From assembly GCA_044227505.1 (NCBI GenBank), contig JBGAWP010000001.1, positions 1 to 64,000 on the forward strand: DNA of 64,000 nt. Direction: 5' to 3'. Positions 53,701 to 61,277 of the stretch are shown here, one piece after another. The DNA is from UBA7236 sp044227505 (lineage in GTDB: Bacteria > Bacteroidota > Bacteroidia > Chitinophagales > BACL12). Under the pieces are notes generated by a model. It was not told the DNA's origin. It did no database searches and was given only the letters and a program-made list of their open reading frames with translations. Each line of letters opens with the position of its first letter. The first letter of the stretch is position 1. The translations under genes and the position numbers were made by a program.

Positions 53701-54675
53701 CTAACAACATCCACCCCCATCAAAAAAAAAGGTAGAGCCGGAAATAAAAATATCATTTCTATTTAACGCGGCAAGATTACCTGCTGTTTTATCGCAAACG
53801 GCTAATGGTTGATTTGGAGTTAGAGTATGACCTTTGTGGTCGTCGAAATATTCTGCATCACCAAAATATATTGCAGTTTTACCAGTGAATACACAAGGGC
53901 CATCAGTGGGCATTGGATCTTTAATGGCACACACTTCTGCACTTTCGATGTAAATTAATTCAGAAGTTTCGTAATGTAAAGGATCTAAAATTCTATAAGG
54001 CCTTCTTGCACGCACTTCTATTGTGCCAAAACCAACATCGGTAATTCTATTTATATATTCCTGTAAAGGAAGTGAACCACTCAGACATAAAGCGCGTAAT
54101 TTTTCATCATCTCGTAAATTTTCCGGAATAGTTTGTTCGCAGGTTGGATCGCTCATTACCAAACGACCGTGTTTTTTTAATATGCGATACATTTCTCCCA
54201 ATGCTTTTTGCAGATCTTCTTCTCTGAAGATATTAAATAGACAATTTTGAGCGGCAATATCAACTGAATTATCTTCCACAGGTAAATTAAATGCATCACC
54301 TTTGCGCAAATCAACAAATTCTCTTTTGAACCAGGGATTTAATTTTTCTGCTTCCAATAAATTTTCGTGACAGGCTTCCAGCATTTCATCAACAACATCA
54401 ACACCAATTACCCCACCTTTTTTACGGGAGAAATACGCGAATTGCAATAATTCCATTCCGCCGCCAACACCAACATACATTATAGTGGGTTCATTAACAA
54501 GATCTCTGGGATTAACTGTGCTCCCACAACCATAATTCATCTGCAACATTTTTTGCGGAATTACCAGTCCCGGTAATTGCCAAATAGGAGTAGTGGTGCA
54601 ACACAATCCTTCCTGCGGATTTTCTGCTGCTTCTTTGTAAACGTTTCTTGTTGTTTCTAAATAACCTGTCGACAT
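53701..54675 (-). CDS. arsM: Arsenosugar-pathway arsenite methyltransferase ArsM
   Basis: A 324-residue SAM-dependent methyltransferase, different from the 280-residue ArsM at 20752. It has CCTTTPIWQLPG at the start, a SAM site IMYVGVGGGMELLQF (about 66-80) and GVDVVDEM. Three Cys correspond to the As(III)-binding sites: MNYGCGSTV (about 50), AAQNCLFNIF (about 142) and LCLSGSLPLQEY (about 196). The C-terminus ends DGGGCC. It belongs to the ArsM group found with the radical SAM protein ArsS. It is the last gene of the cluster, 17 bases after pit. Confidence 0.88.
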   Translation of the reverse strand: MSTGYLETTRNVYKEAAENPQEGLCCTTTPIWQLPGLVIPQKMLQMNYGCGSTVNPRDLVNEPTIMYVGVGGGMELLQFAYFSRKKGGVIGVDVVDEMLEACHENLLEAEKLNPWFKREFVDLRKGDAFNLPVEDNSVDIAAQNCLFNIFREEDLQKALGEMYRILKKHGRLVMSDPTCEQTIPENLRDDEKLRALCLSGSLPLQEYINRITDVGFGTIEVRARRPYRILDPLHYETSELIYIESAEVCAIKDPMPTDGPCVFTGKTAIYFGDAEYFDDHKGHTLTPNQPLAVCDKTAGNLAALNRNDIFISGSTFFFDGGGCC

Positions 54676-54692
54676 GTTTATTTATTTTGGTA

Positions 54693-55775
54693 TTAAATAA
54701 TATTATTTGATATAACATAAATGAGTGCAGAAACAAGAGCTGCAATTGGCAAAGTGAGTACCCATGAGCCCACTATTTTACCTATCATTTTATAATCTGC
54801 TTTTTTATTCACCACGCCAATTCCGAATATTCCTCCTACTGAAACATGTGTGGTGGAAACCGGTAATCCGCTTGCACTGGCGGTCCAGACTAACACAGCT
54901 GTTATTAAATTCGAAGTAAATCCTTGCCCGGAATTCATATAAGTAATTTTTTTACTCATGGTCATGGCTACTTTTTTTGCATTTAACAACCCTCCAATTG
55001 CCATAACAATTGCAACAATAATGATCATCCATGGAACATTTAAAAAACTTACTAATAATAACAATCCTGCAATTTTAGGTGCATCGTTCATTCCTCTTGC
55101 AAATCCAACGGCGCCAGCGGATAAAAAATGTAATCCGTCCAATATTTTTTGTGCGCTTATACCAACAATATTACCGTGATAACTTTCGCGGTAATCGTTG
55201 CTAATTGAAATTGTGGATGCGGCAATATTATTTGTATCAGATAATGGTTTATCCACTGTAAGATGTGTTTGTTTATCTATTTTGAGCAGAAGGCGAACCT
55301 GTCTGAAAATAAAATATAAAATGATACTTGATGCACAGGCAATAAAGGGACTCAGTAATAATGGTTTGAGAAATACATCTCCTAATTGTGTAAAATTGAG
55401 TTCATTACCCACAGCCATAAATCCTGCACCAACCAATGCTCCTACAATTGCATGTGTAGTGGAGATAGGAATACCGATTCTGGTTGCTAAAAATACCGTT
55501 GTAGCAGCGCCAAGTGCAACAGCAATAGCAAGAGAAGGGTCTTTTAATGCTTCATCGGGTATTAATCCTTTTCCGGAAAAATTTTTCATTAATCCCTGTG
55601 CTATATAAATTGCAAACAAACAGCCTGCAAGCGTGGTAATTGTACCCCAATTAATTGCTTTTTTGTAATCGGTTGTTCCGCTTCCAAAAAGAGTAGAAAC
55701 ACCTTTAAAATTATCGTTTGCTCCATTGGAAAATGCCAGGAAACAAGCTGCCAATAAAATGATAATTGTTATCAC
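54693..55775 (-). CDS. Inorganic phosphate transporter, Pit family
   Basis: A 360-residue membrane carrier of the PiT/PHO4 family, which moves phosphate (and often arsenate) with protons or cations. The two repeated signature regions are SNGANDNFKGVSTLFG (about 16) with GIPISTTHAIVGALVG (about 105), and ARGMNDAPKIAGLLL (about 230) with GLPVSTTHVSVGGIFG (about 310). The start is GTG and overlaps the stop of the preceding glycosyltransferase by three bases, so the two are translationally coupled. A phosphate carrier in an arsenosugar cluster may take up arsenate or restore phosphate; this is inferred. Confidence 0.92.
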   Translation of the reverse strand: MITIIILLAACFLAFSNGANDNFKGVSTLFGSGTTDYKKAINWGTITTLAGCLFAIYIAQGLMKNFSGKGLIPDEALKDPSLAIAVALGAATTVFLATRIGIPISTTHAIVGALVGAGFMAVGNELNFTQLGDVFLKPLLLSPFIACASSIILYFIFRQVRLLLKIDKQTHLTVDKPLSDTNNIAASTISISNDYRESYHGNIVGISAQKILDGLHFLSAGAVGFARGMNDAPKIAGLLLLVSFLNVPWMIIIVAIVMAIGGLLNAKKVAMTMSKKITYMNSGQGFTSNLITAVLVWTASASGLPVSTTHVSVGGIFGIGVVNKKADYKMIGKIVGSWVLTLPIAALVSALIYVISNNII

Positions 55776-56383
55776 GCTATCACATTTTTTAGATCAGGAA
55801 ATAAGTTTAGGTCTTCAATAGTATCGATATCGGTTAATGTTTCCAGTAGGAATAATTTTCCATTATTATTTTCAATTTCAGTTTTAGATTCTTCAAAAAG
55901 ATGTTCAGTGCTCCATTGTTTATTTTGTAAAAGCCAACGATTCCACTTTTTCATGCCAATTAAATAATAACCACCGTCCGTTGCGGGACCAATTACAAAG
56001 TCGTGATCTTGTAAGGCCAGGAAAGCTTTATTAATATGTTCGGGAGTAAGTGCATAACAATCTGCACCTATCATCACCACTTCTTTGTATTCGTTTTTAA
56101 AAGGAATGGAAAAACCATAATCCATGCGCACGCCCAGATCTCCGCTGCATTGAACATATTTTCTATAATTGGCATTATCAAAAATGTCATTTCTTTCTAC
56201 CAGGTCAGAATAAAAGATGTATTTATCAGCATCAATATCACGGGTGATCATTTGTGTGTGCCGCAATAAATTCATGTATATATCAAATGCCATTTCCTCA
56301 CCCGCATCTTTTGCCAAACGTGTTTTTACCTTTCCTTTTACAGGATTTTTCAACATTATTACCAGTGCTTTTCTGTTGGACAT
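55772..56383 (-). CDS. TIGR04282-type glycosyltransferase, arsenosugar-associated
   Basis: A 203-residue GT-A-fold protein (DUF2064). Motifs are IMLKNPVKGKVKTRLAKDAG (about 9-28), MIGADCYALTPEH (about 114) and VIGPATDGGYYLIGMKKW (about 134). This family is named for its location with ArsM and ArsS and is thought to modify the sugar of arsenosugars or related compounds. It is close to nucleotide-diphospho-sugar transferases such as CofC. It is 38 bases after arsS and overlaps pit by 4 bases. A second, more distant family member is at 58106. Confidence 0.87.
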   Translation of the reverse strand: MSNRKALVIMLKNPVKGKVKTRLAKDAGEEMAFDIYMNLLRHTQMITRDIDADKYIFYSDLVERNDIFDNANYRKYVQCSGDLGVRMDYGFSIPFKNEYKEVVMIGADCYALTPEHINKAFLALQDHDFVIGPATDGGYYLIGMKKWNRWLLQNKQWSTEHLFEESKTEIENNNGKLFLLETLTDIDTIEDLNLFPDLKNVIA

Positions 56384-56421
56384 TTTATTTTTTTATTGCT
56401 CAATGGTTAATATTAATTCAC

Positions 56422-57480
56422 TTAAGCAACGGTTCCTCCGCAACTGCTGCCACTTCCTGCTGTGCATCCAAAACAATGTTGATTTAACACTATTTCTCTG
56501 TTGTTTAATTTTTCCAGATCCCAATTGCTGATATGATTTGGAGCGCCATGGTTTACTTTTAATCCCAACATCTGATTAAAATCACAATCATAAATTGTTC
56601 CTTCCCAACCTATTGAAATGGTATTTCTGCACATTACATTTTGAGCAGCAACGGGATTAAATGCCTCAATTAATTGTTGCATATACGTTTCATAATTTCC
56701 GCTCTGAATTAAATAATCGAGAAATCTGCTTATAGGCATATTTGTAATACAGAATAGACTATTAAATTCGATATTGTGCTGGCGTTTTAATTCTTTTTTA
56801 AATTGCGCCTCCAGCGTTTCCTGAGAGCCGGGTAAAAATGCTCCACTTGGATTATACACTAAATTTAAAATCAAACCTGAACCCGGTTTTCCATAACCTA
56901 CTTCATTCAACATTTGTAATGCTTTAATACTATCTTCAAATACACCATCTCCGCGTTGTGCATCTGTTCTTGATTTATTATAAAATGGCAGTGAAGAAAT
57001 TACCTCCACTTTGTGATCGGCAAAAAATTGTGGCAGGTCGTGATATTTTTTATTTGCCATGATAATGGTGAGATTACAACGCACCATTGTTTTTCTTCCG
57101 AGTTTTGAAATTTCTTCTACGAACCATCTGAAATCGGGATTCATTTCCGGGGCACCACCGGTAAGATCAACAGTTGGAATATCGGTCTGAGCCAAAACAT
57201 CCAAACACTGTTGCATGGTTTCTCTCGTCATAATTTCCTGCCGGTCGGGACCAGCATCCACATGGCAATGCGCACAAGTTTGATTACACATATAACCAAC
57301 ATTCACCTGAAATATTTCAGTTTTTGTAGGCTTCAATGGAAATAAATTAATACTGTTTAATTTATCATCAAACCGTTCAAAATCCGCAGTTGCAATTTCA
57401 TGTGTTTCCAACACCTTCAGCTGATAATCATTATCGGCTAATTTATGATGTTGGGCATGTAATGATTTTGTTGTCTTCAT
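56422..57480 (-). CDS. arsS: Arsenosugar biosynthesis radical SAM protein ArsS
   Basis: A radical SAM enzyme that, in the studied pathway, attaches the 5'-deoxyadenosyl group of SAM to dimethylarsenic to form the arsenosugar precursor. Start is set at the ATG at 57480 (MKTTKSLHAQHHK); the frame extends five codons upstream. The iron-sulfur motif is YMCNQTCAHCHVD (CxxxCxxC, about 64-76), and the C-terminus is Cys-rich, with CRNTISIGWEGTIYDCDFNQ and HCFGCTAGSGSSCGG. Some homologues use selenocysteine in the tail; here it is Cys, with no in-frame TGA. It is the centre of a six-gene minus-strand cluster. Confidence 0.9.
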   Translation of the reverse strand: MKTTKSLHAQHHKLADNDYQLKVLETHEIATADFERFDDKLNSINLFPLKPTKTEIFQVNVGYMCNQTCAHCHVDAGPDRQEIMTRETMQQCLDVLAQTDIPTVDLTGGAPEMNPDFRWFVEEISKLGRKTMVRCNLTIIMANKKYHDLPQFFADHKVEVISSLPFYNKSRTDAQRGDGVFEDSIKALQMLNEVGYGKPGSGLILNLVYNPSGAFLPGSQETLEAQFKKELKRQHNIEFNSLFCITNMPISRFLDYLIQSGNYETYMQQLIEAFNPVAAQNVMCRNTISIGWEGTIYDCDFNQMLGLKVNHGAPNHISNWDLEKLNNREIVLNQHCFGCTAGSGSSCGGTVA

Positions 57481-57496
57481 ATTATAAATTGTCAAT

Positions 57497-57576
57497 AGTC
57501 ATTAGTCAGGAGTCATTAGTCAGGAGTGAGGACGTAAATTTTAAATCGGACGTAAACTCATTACTCATAACTCATT
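57497..57576. repeat. Heptad tandem repeats AGTCATT/AGTCAGG and ACTCATT
   Basis: AGTCATT, AGTCAGG, AGTCATT, AGTCAGG, AGTGAGG run in exact 7-bp steps at 57497-57531. ACTCATT, ACTCATA, ACTCATT follow at 57556-57576. They lie between the arsS and peroxidase-like genes. Confidence 0.9.
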
Positions 57577-57611
57577 TGGAGAATCGTAAGCAATAATCCG
57601 GCTCGGAACAT

Positions 57612-57653
57612 ACTCACCACTCACCACTCACCACTCACCACTTCCCACTCACT
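57612..57653. repeat. Heptad tandem repeat (ACTCACC, 6 units) reaching the stop codon
   Basis: ACTCACC x4, ACTTCCC and ACTCACT, each exactly 7 bp. The last unit overlaps the stop codon of the peroxidase-like gene at 57652. Confidence 0.92.
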
Positions 57654-57990
57654 ACATCGCTATCTCCTTAAATTTCGCCATCATCTGCGTTCCATGCACC
57701 AAACTCGCTCCACCGCGAATTGCTGCGGCAACGTGAATTGCTTCCATCATTTGTTCTTCATCACAACCTTTTGCCATTGTGTCTTGTGTATAAGCATCAA
57801 TACAATAGGGACATTGAATTGCATGAGAAACTGCCAATGCAATTAAACTTTTTTCGCGTGCTGTTAATGCACCTTCGGCGAAAACTTTTCCGTAATAATC
57901 AAAAAATGCTTTTCCTAATTCGGCATCCCAGTTACTGATCTTTCCGAAATTTTTAAGGTCTTTAGGGTCGTAGTATGTTGAACGTTCCAT
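57652..57990 (-). CDS. AhpD-like peroxidase-family protein, arsenosugar-associated
   Basis: A 112-residue carboxymuconolactone-decarboxylase/AhpD-fold protein. The redox motif is AIQCPYCIDAYTQD (CxxC, about 57-70), preceded by LTAREKSLIALAVSHAIQ and followed by AAAIRGGASLVHG. It matches the small family labelled 'arsenosugar biosynthesis-associated peroxidase-like'. Some homologues carry selenocysteine in the CxxC; here both are Cys. It may reduce arsenic or peroxide products of the radical SAM step. It begins the cluster with the glycosyltransferase at 58106. Confidence 0.88.
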   Translation of the reverse strand: MERSTYYDPKDLKNFGKISNWDAELGKAFFDYYGKVFAEGALTAREKSLIALAVSHAIQCPYCIDAYTQDTMAKGCDEEQMMEAIHVAAAIRGGASLVHGTQMMAKFKEIAM

Positions 57991-58105
57991 TATAAAATTT
58001 GTATTGTTAAATGAATTAATAAATTAAATAGAGCTGTAATTATTTGTAATGGATCTTACTTCAAAACAGAAGCAAATTACAAATGTTCAAATCTGAAAAT
58101 TTGAA

Positions 58106-58810
58106 TCAAACAGCAGGGGGACCTCTTAATAAGGAGTACTTACGAAAGAAATTGGAAAGTGGATTGCTGAAAAATGTTAAACAAAAACTGTTAACAGAAG
58201 CCAGAATTGAAGCTAATTTTTTTCTAAAAGAAAAAAGTAAAAATGGGTTTGAAATTGTTTTGAGCAGATCAGATCTGTGATCCAAATCACTTTTTTGTTG
58301 TGTAACAATAAATTCTGCAGAAACGGAATCCAAATAATAAATAAATGCAGAACTTACCTGATCGGTTCCCCAGGGAATATTGTTAAATAATTCCGTTCTT
58401 AAAAAATGTTGGTTAAGTCCGATAAGATATAATCCACCATCTGATGCCGGACCGATAACCACTTCCTTTAGCTGTAACTTTTCTGCTGCAAATACAAGGT
58501 CAGCCGGAGTTAGTGTAGGACAATCATTTCCGATGGCGATCACATTTTCAAACCCAAGTTGAAATATATCGTTAAATGCATTATTCAGTCGTTCTGCAAA
58601 AGAATTTCCGGTTTGCAGATCAGTGTTTATTGTAAAACAAGGAAGCCCACTGTCACGCGCAATTTTTTCGGTGTGGCTGATGAGATTTTTTGCAATTAAA
58701 AGATTTGCATGAAAAGAATGCGCTTCTGTGAAGTCTTTAGCAATTGCTTCCTCTTCCGCAGAGCGCGTGAATAGGAGCAGAGCTGTATTTTTAACCTCTT
58801 TGAGATGCAT
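58106..58810 (-). CDS. DUF2064-type glycosyltransferase, second copy
   Basis: A 234-residue GT-A-fold protein. Motifs are LLLFTRSAEEEAIAKDF (about 11), AIGNDCPTLTPADLVFA (about 92) and VVIGPASDGGLYLIGLNQ (about 116). The sugar-nucleotide-like core ends near residue 185 (DHRSDLLKTI). The last 48 residues are extra, Ser/Phe/Leu-rich and poorly protein-like, and overlap an ORF on the other strand. It differs from the 55772 enzyme, so the cluster has two members of this family, probably acting at different steps. It is 115 bases upstream of the peroxidase-like gene. Confidence 0.8.
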   Translation of the reverse strand: MHLKEVKNTALLLFTRSAEEEAIAKDFTEAHSFHANLLIAKNLISHTEKIARDSGLPCFTINTDLQTGNSFAERLNNAFNDIFQLGFENVIAIGNDCPTLTPADLVFAAEKLQLKEVVIGPASDGGLYLIGLNQHFLRTELFNNIPWGTDQVSSAFIYYLDSVSAEFIVTQQKSDLDHRSDLLKTISNPFLLFSFRKKLASILASVNSFCLTFFSNPLSNFFRKYSLLRGPPAV

Positions 58811-58886
58811 TGTTGTGAAACGCCTGTTTCGTTAAATAGTTCGGCTAAAATAGAAAGCTTTTCGCAATTGCAATGTTAAACTTTTC

Positions 58887-59450
58887 CTAACGTTTCTTTT
58901 GAATGCTGCTTTCCAGCCAAACAACTGCTCTTTTTATGTAATATTCCTTATCTGCTTTTTGTTTTTTTATCAGTTTCCAAATGGCAGGGTGCATTTCCGG
59001 ACGTTTGCAAAAATCTTCCACCAAAACAAGTGATAATCGCCTGTGCCACATATTTTTTGAGTTGGATAACTTTTCTGCCAAATCAAAAACTTCTTTAGTT
59101 CGGATCTTATTGATCGATTTTAAACTTTGCATGCCAAGTGTGTCGCAAACTGCCCAATTGTCAATACCATCGGCATATTTTTCTACAAGGCTAATTGCCT
59201 TTTCGGGATCCTGTTTAGCTATCAGCCGAATTATTTTAGCGGCGAGTATTTTTTCTTCATATGCCCCTGAGCGCCATAGCTCTTCAACAAGATCAAAACC
59301 GCCTTCTTTCATTTCTTTCGCCAATTCATTGATCACAGGCATTCTCACACCATAAGCACCTTTGGCGCCGGGAGCCACAATTTTTAGTTGTTCAATTCTG
59401 TCAGGATGGCCGTTAGCCTTTAATACTTTTTTAATTTCTGTCAGCGACAT
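58887..59450 (-). CDS. DNA alkylation repair protein, AlkD-like
   Basis: A HEAT-like repeat protein of the AlkD family, DNA glycosylases that remove alkylated purines without base flipping. I start at the ATG at 59450 (MSLTEIKKVLKANG), giving 187 residues; the frame extends seven codons upstream. Motifs are YGVRMPVINELAKEMKEGG (about 34), the YEEKILAAKIIRLIAKQ segment (about 62), and DNWAVCDTLGMQSL (about 97). The length is shorter than the typical AlkD (about 220-240), with the last helices reduced. It overlaps the end of the aminotransferase gene by 20 bases. Confidence 0.85.
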   Translation of the reverse strand: MSLTEIKKVLKANGHPDRIEQLKIVAPGAKGAYGVRMPVINELAKEMKEGGFDLVEELWRSGAYEEKILAAKIIRLIAKQDPEKAISLVEKYADGIDNWAVCDTLGMQSLKSINKIRTKEVFDLAEKLSNSKNMWHRRLSLVLVEDFCKRPEMHPAIWKLIKKQKADKEYYIKRAVVWLESSIQKKR

Positions 59451-60267
59451 AATTATTACAATAATTTTCAAATAATGGTATCAATAATTTTGTGATATTG
59501 CCAGGTGCGCCGTTCGCGATCATTTGATCTTCAATTTTTACTACCGGCATAATGTTTTTTGTTGTACTGGAAATAAATACTTCATCAGCTTCAAATAATT
59601 CTTTAATGGAAATATCCTTTTCAATCACCATAAATTGTTCTTTTAAACAATGCATTACATGATGTCGTGTCACACCTTTTAATATGTTTTTATCCGGTGT
59701 GTAAATTAAGCCTCCTTTAATAATAAAAATATTACATCGTGAACATTCACGAACAATATTGTCGAAATAAAAAAGAATATCCTCGGAATTGTTTTCCAAC
59801 ATTCTGTCATACTCTCTTAAAGAACCCAAATAAAATGTAGTTTTATATTCAGGAAATGGTTTTGCAAATTCATGAAGAATGAGTGTTATTCCATCATTAA
59901 ACATTTTCTGATCATACTCTTTAAAAATATCCTGATAAACTGTTAGAATAGCGGTTAATTTATTGTCAACCATTCTTGCAGAAATGATGCATTTGAAATA
60001 GGAATTATTTAAATTATTTTCTTTTTGTAAGGTCTCCAATATATTTTTAATATCATCCATTTGTGCTTTGGAATGTAGACGCAGCAATGATTGTGAGTGT
60101 TCTAATCGCGATAAATGTTCCTTTAAAAATGGAATGGTGCCATTTCTTTCCCGGCAATAGTCAAACACAGCAAATCCGCGTTCAAAACCAAGATCATCGG
60201 TTCCGATGCTGATCTTATCCTTAGGTAAATAAATACCATCCCGATAGGCTAATAATTGTTGTATCAT
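59431..60267 (-). CDS. Class IV aminotransferase (BCAT/ADC-lyase-like)
   Basis: A 278-residue PLP enzyme. The conserved parts are ISIGTDDLGFERGFAVFDYC (about 20-39), PFLKEHLSRLEHS, the PLP Lys at position 142 in YKTTFYLGSLREYDRM, and RECSRCNIFIIKGG with GVTRHHVMHCL near the C-terminus. These are the marks of fold type IV aminotransferases, which include branched-chain aminotransferase, D-amino-acid aminotransferase and aminodeoxychorismate lyase. Which one cannot be decided; the Cys/Arg-rich 'ECSRCN' differs from the usual 'E.S..N' of BCAT. It overlaps AlkD by 20 bases. Confidence 0.88.
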   Translation of the reverse strand: MIQQLLAYRDGIYLPKDKISIGTDDLGFERGFAVFDYCRERNGTIPFLKEHLSRLEHSQSLLRLHSKAQMDDIKNILETLQKENNLNNSYFKCIISARMVDNKLTAILTVYQDIFKEYDQKMFNDGITLILHEFAKPFPEYKTTFYLGSLREYDRMLENNSEDILFYFDNIVRECSRCNIFIIKGGLIYTPDKNILKGVTRHHVMHCLKEQFMVIEKDISIKELFEADEVFISSTTKNIMPVVKIEDQMIANGAPGNITKLLIPLFENYCNNYVADRN

Positions 60268-60268
60268 A

Positions 60269-61162
60269 TTAATCTGCTAAGATACTATTCCTGATATTAT
60301 ACTTCGCACATAATGTTTTTACTATATTATTAATATTTTCATGATACTGTTTTGGCGGGAAAGGCCAAATTCTGTATAAACTTTTATATTGTTGCACTAA
60401 ATGCGGATGATAACGCTCAAGAAATTTATAATACAGGGTTTTTGAGGATGCCGGATCTTTTCCAAATAGGGTAAGGCCTCCAATTAAAATATAATCAGCC
60501 CCATATTTTTTAGCAGTAGATATCATCTCCTCCATTTTTTCCTCGCTGTCTGAAATAAAAGGTAATACCGGCAAACAATTCAATCCGGTCAAAAAACCGG
60601 CTTCCTTAATTTTTTGCATAGCCTCCAATCTTTTTAATGGAGCAATTGCGCCGGGTTCGAGATGATCGGTAATATTCTGATCTAAGGATGAAATGGAAAA
60701 TGTGATCAAAGTGCCACGGTTTAAACTTGTTTTCAGGTCATCGGGAAGAATGGCATTTGAATCAATATTTTTTAGAATATCAATGTCTTGTAAAACGCCA
60801 TTGGATTTTGTAATGATATGCACCGGAAACTGATATTTCAGAAATAATTCCAGAAATTTTTTTGTCATGCCATATTTTGCATCCACAGGCATATAAGCAT
60901 CTGTTGCACTTGATAAAACAACAAAACCATATTGTTGCTTTTTTACGCGGAATTGCAGTTGTTTTTCCAATACTTCCGGAGCATTTATTTTTACGGAAAG
61001 TGCATCTTCCATATTCACTCCATACTTACTCCCGCGCACATAACAGTATAGGCAATTCATGCTGCATCCCTCATACGCATTAACCGTAAATTCATCCAAA
61101 AACCAGCTATCGCGTTTTTTCTTTTTATTGAGAATGGTTTTTGCTTGTATTTCCTGTATCAC
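60269..61162 (-). CDS. Radical SAM protein of the SPL/Rv2578c type
   Basis: A 297-residue radical SAM protein. The cluster motif is EGCSMNCLYCYVRG (CxxxCxxC, about 31-44). Other features are FVVLSSATDAYMPVDAKYGM (about 80-99), ITKSNGVLQDIDILKN (about 118) and FSISSLDQNITDHLEPGA (about 155-172), typical of the family that includes spore photoproduct lyase and its bacterial relatives in non-sporulating cells. The function of those relatives is unknown. It starts upstream of, and one base from, the aminotransferase, so they are likely co-transcribed. Confidence 0.86.
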   Translation of the reverse strand: MIQEIQAKTILNKKKKRDSWFLDEFTVNAYEGCSMNCLYCYVRGSKYGVNMEDALSVKINAPEVLEKQLQFRVKKQQYGFVVLSSATDAYMPVDAKYGMTKKFLELFLKYQFPVHIITKSNGVLQDIDILKNIDSNAILPDDLKTSLNRGTLITFSISSLDQNITDHLEPGAIAPLKRLEAMQKIKEAGFLTGLNCLPVLPFISDSEEKMEEMISTAKKYGADYILIGGLTLFGKDPASSKTLYYKFLERYHPHLVQQYKSLYRIWPFPPKQYHENINNIVKTLCAKYNIRNSILAD

Positions 61163-61277
61163 AAAACAATATTAAGCAGAAAATCCAATTGTATCCTGCC
61201 CAAAACTACCGATATTTGTACCTTCAAACTAAACGGGCAGTTTACTTGTTAAAAAACAGGAAAAGAAAAAGAAAGAA

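Noticed and set aside
56422..57990. Selenocysteine in ArsS or in the peroxidase-like protein, as in some homologues
   Set aside because: The relevant sites are encoded by Cys codons and both frames run without an internal TGA.
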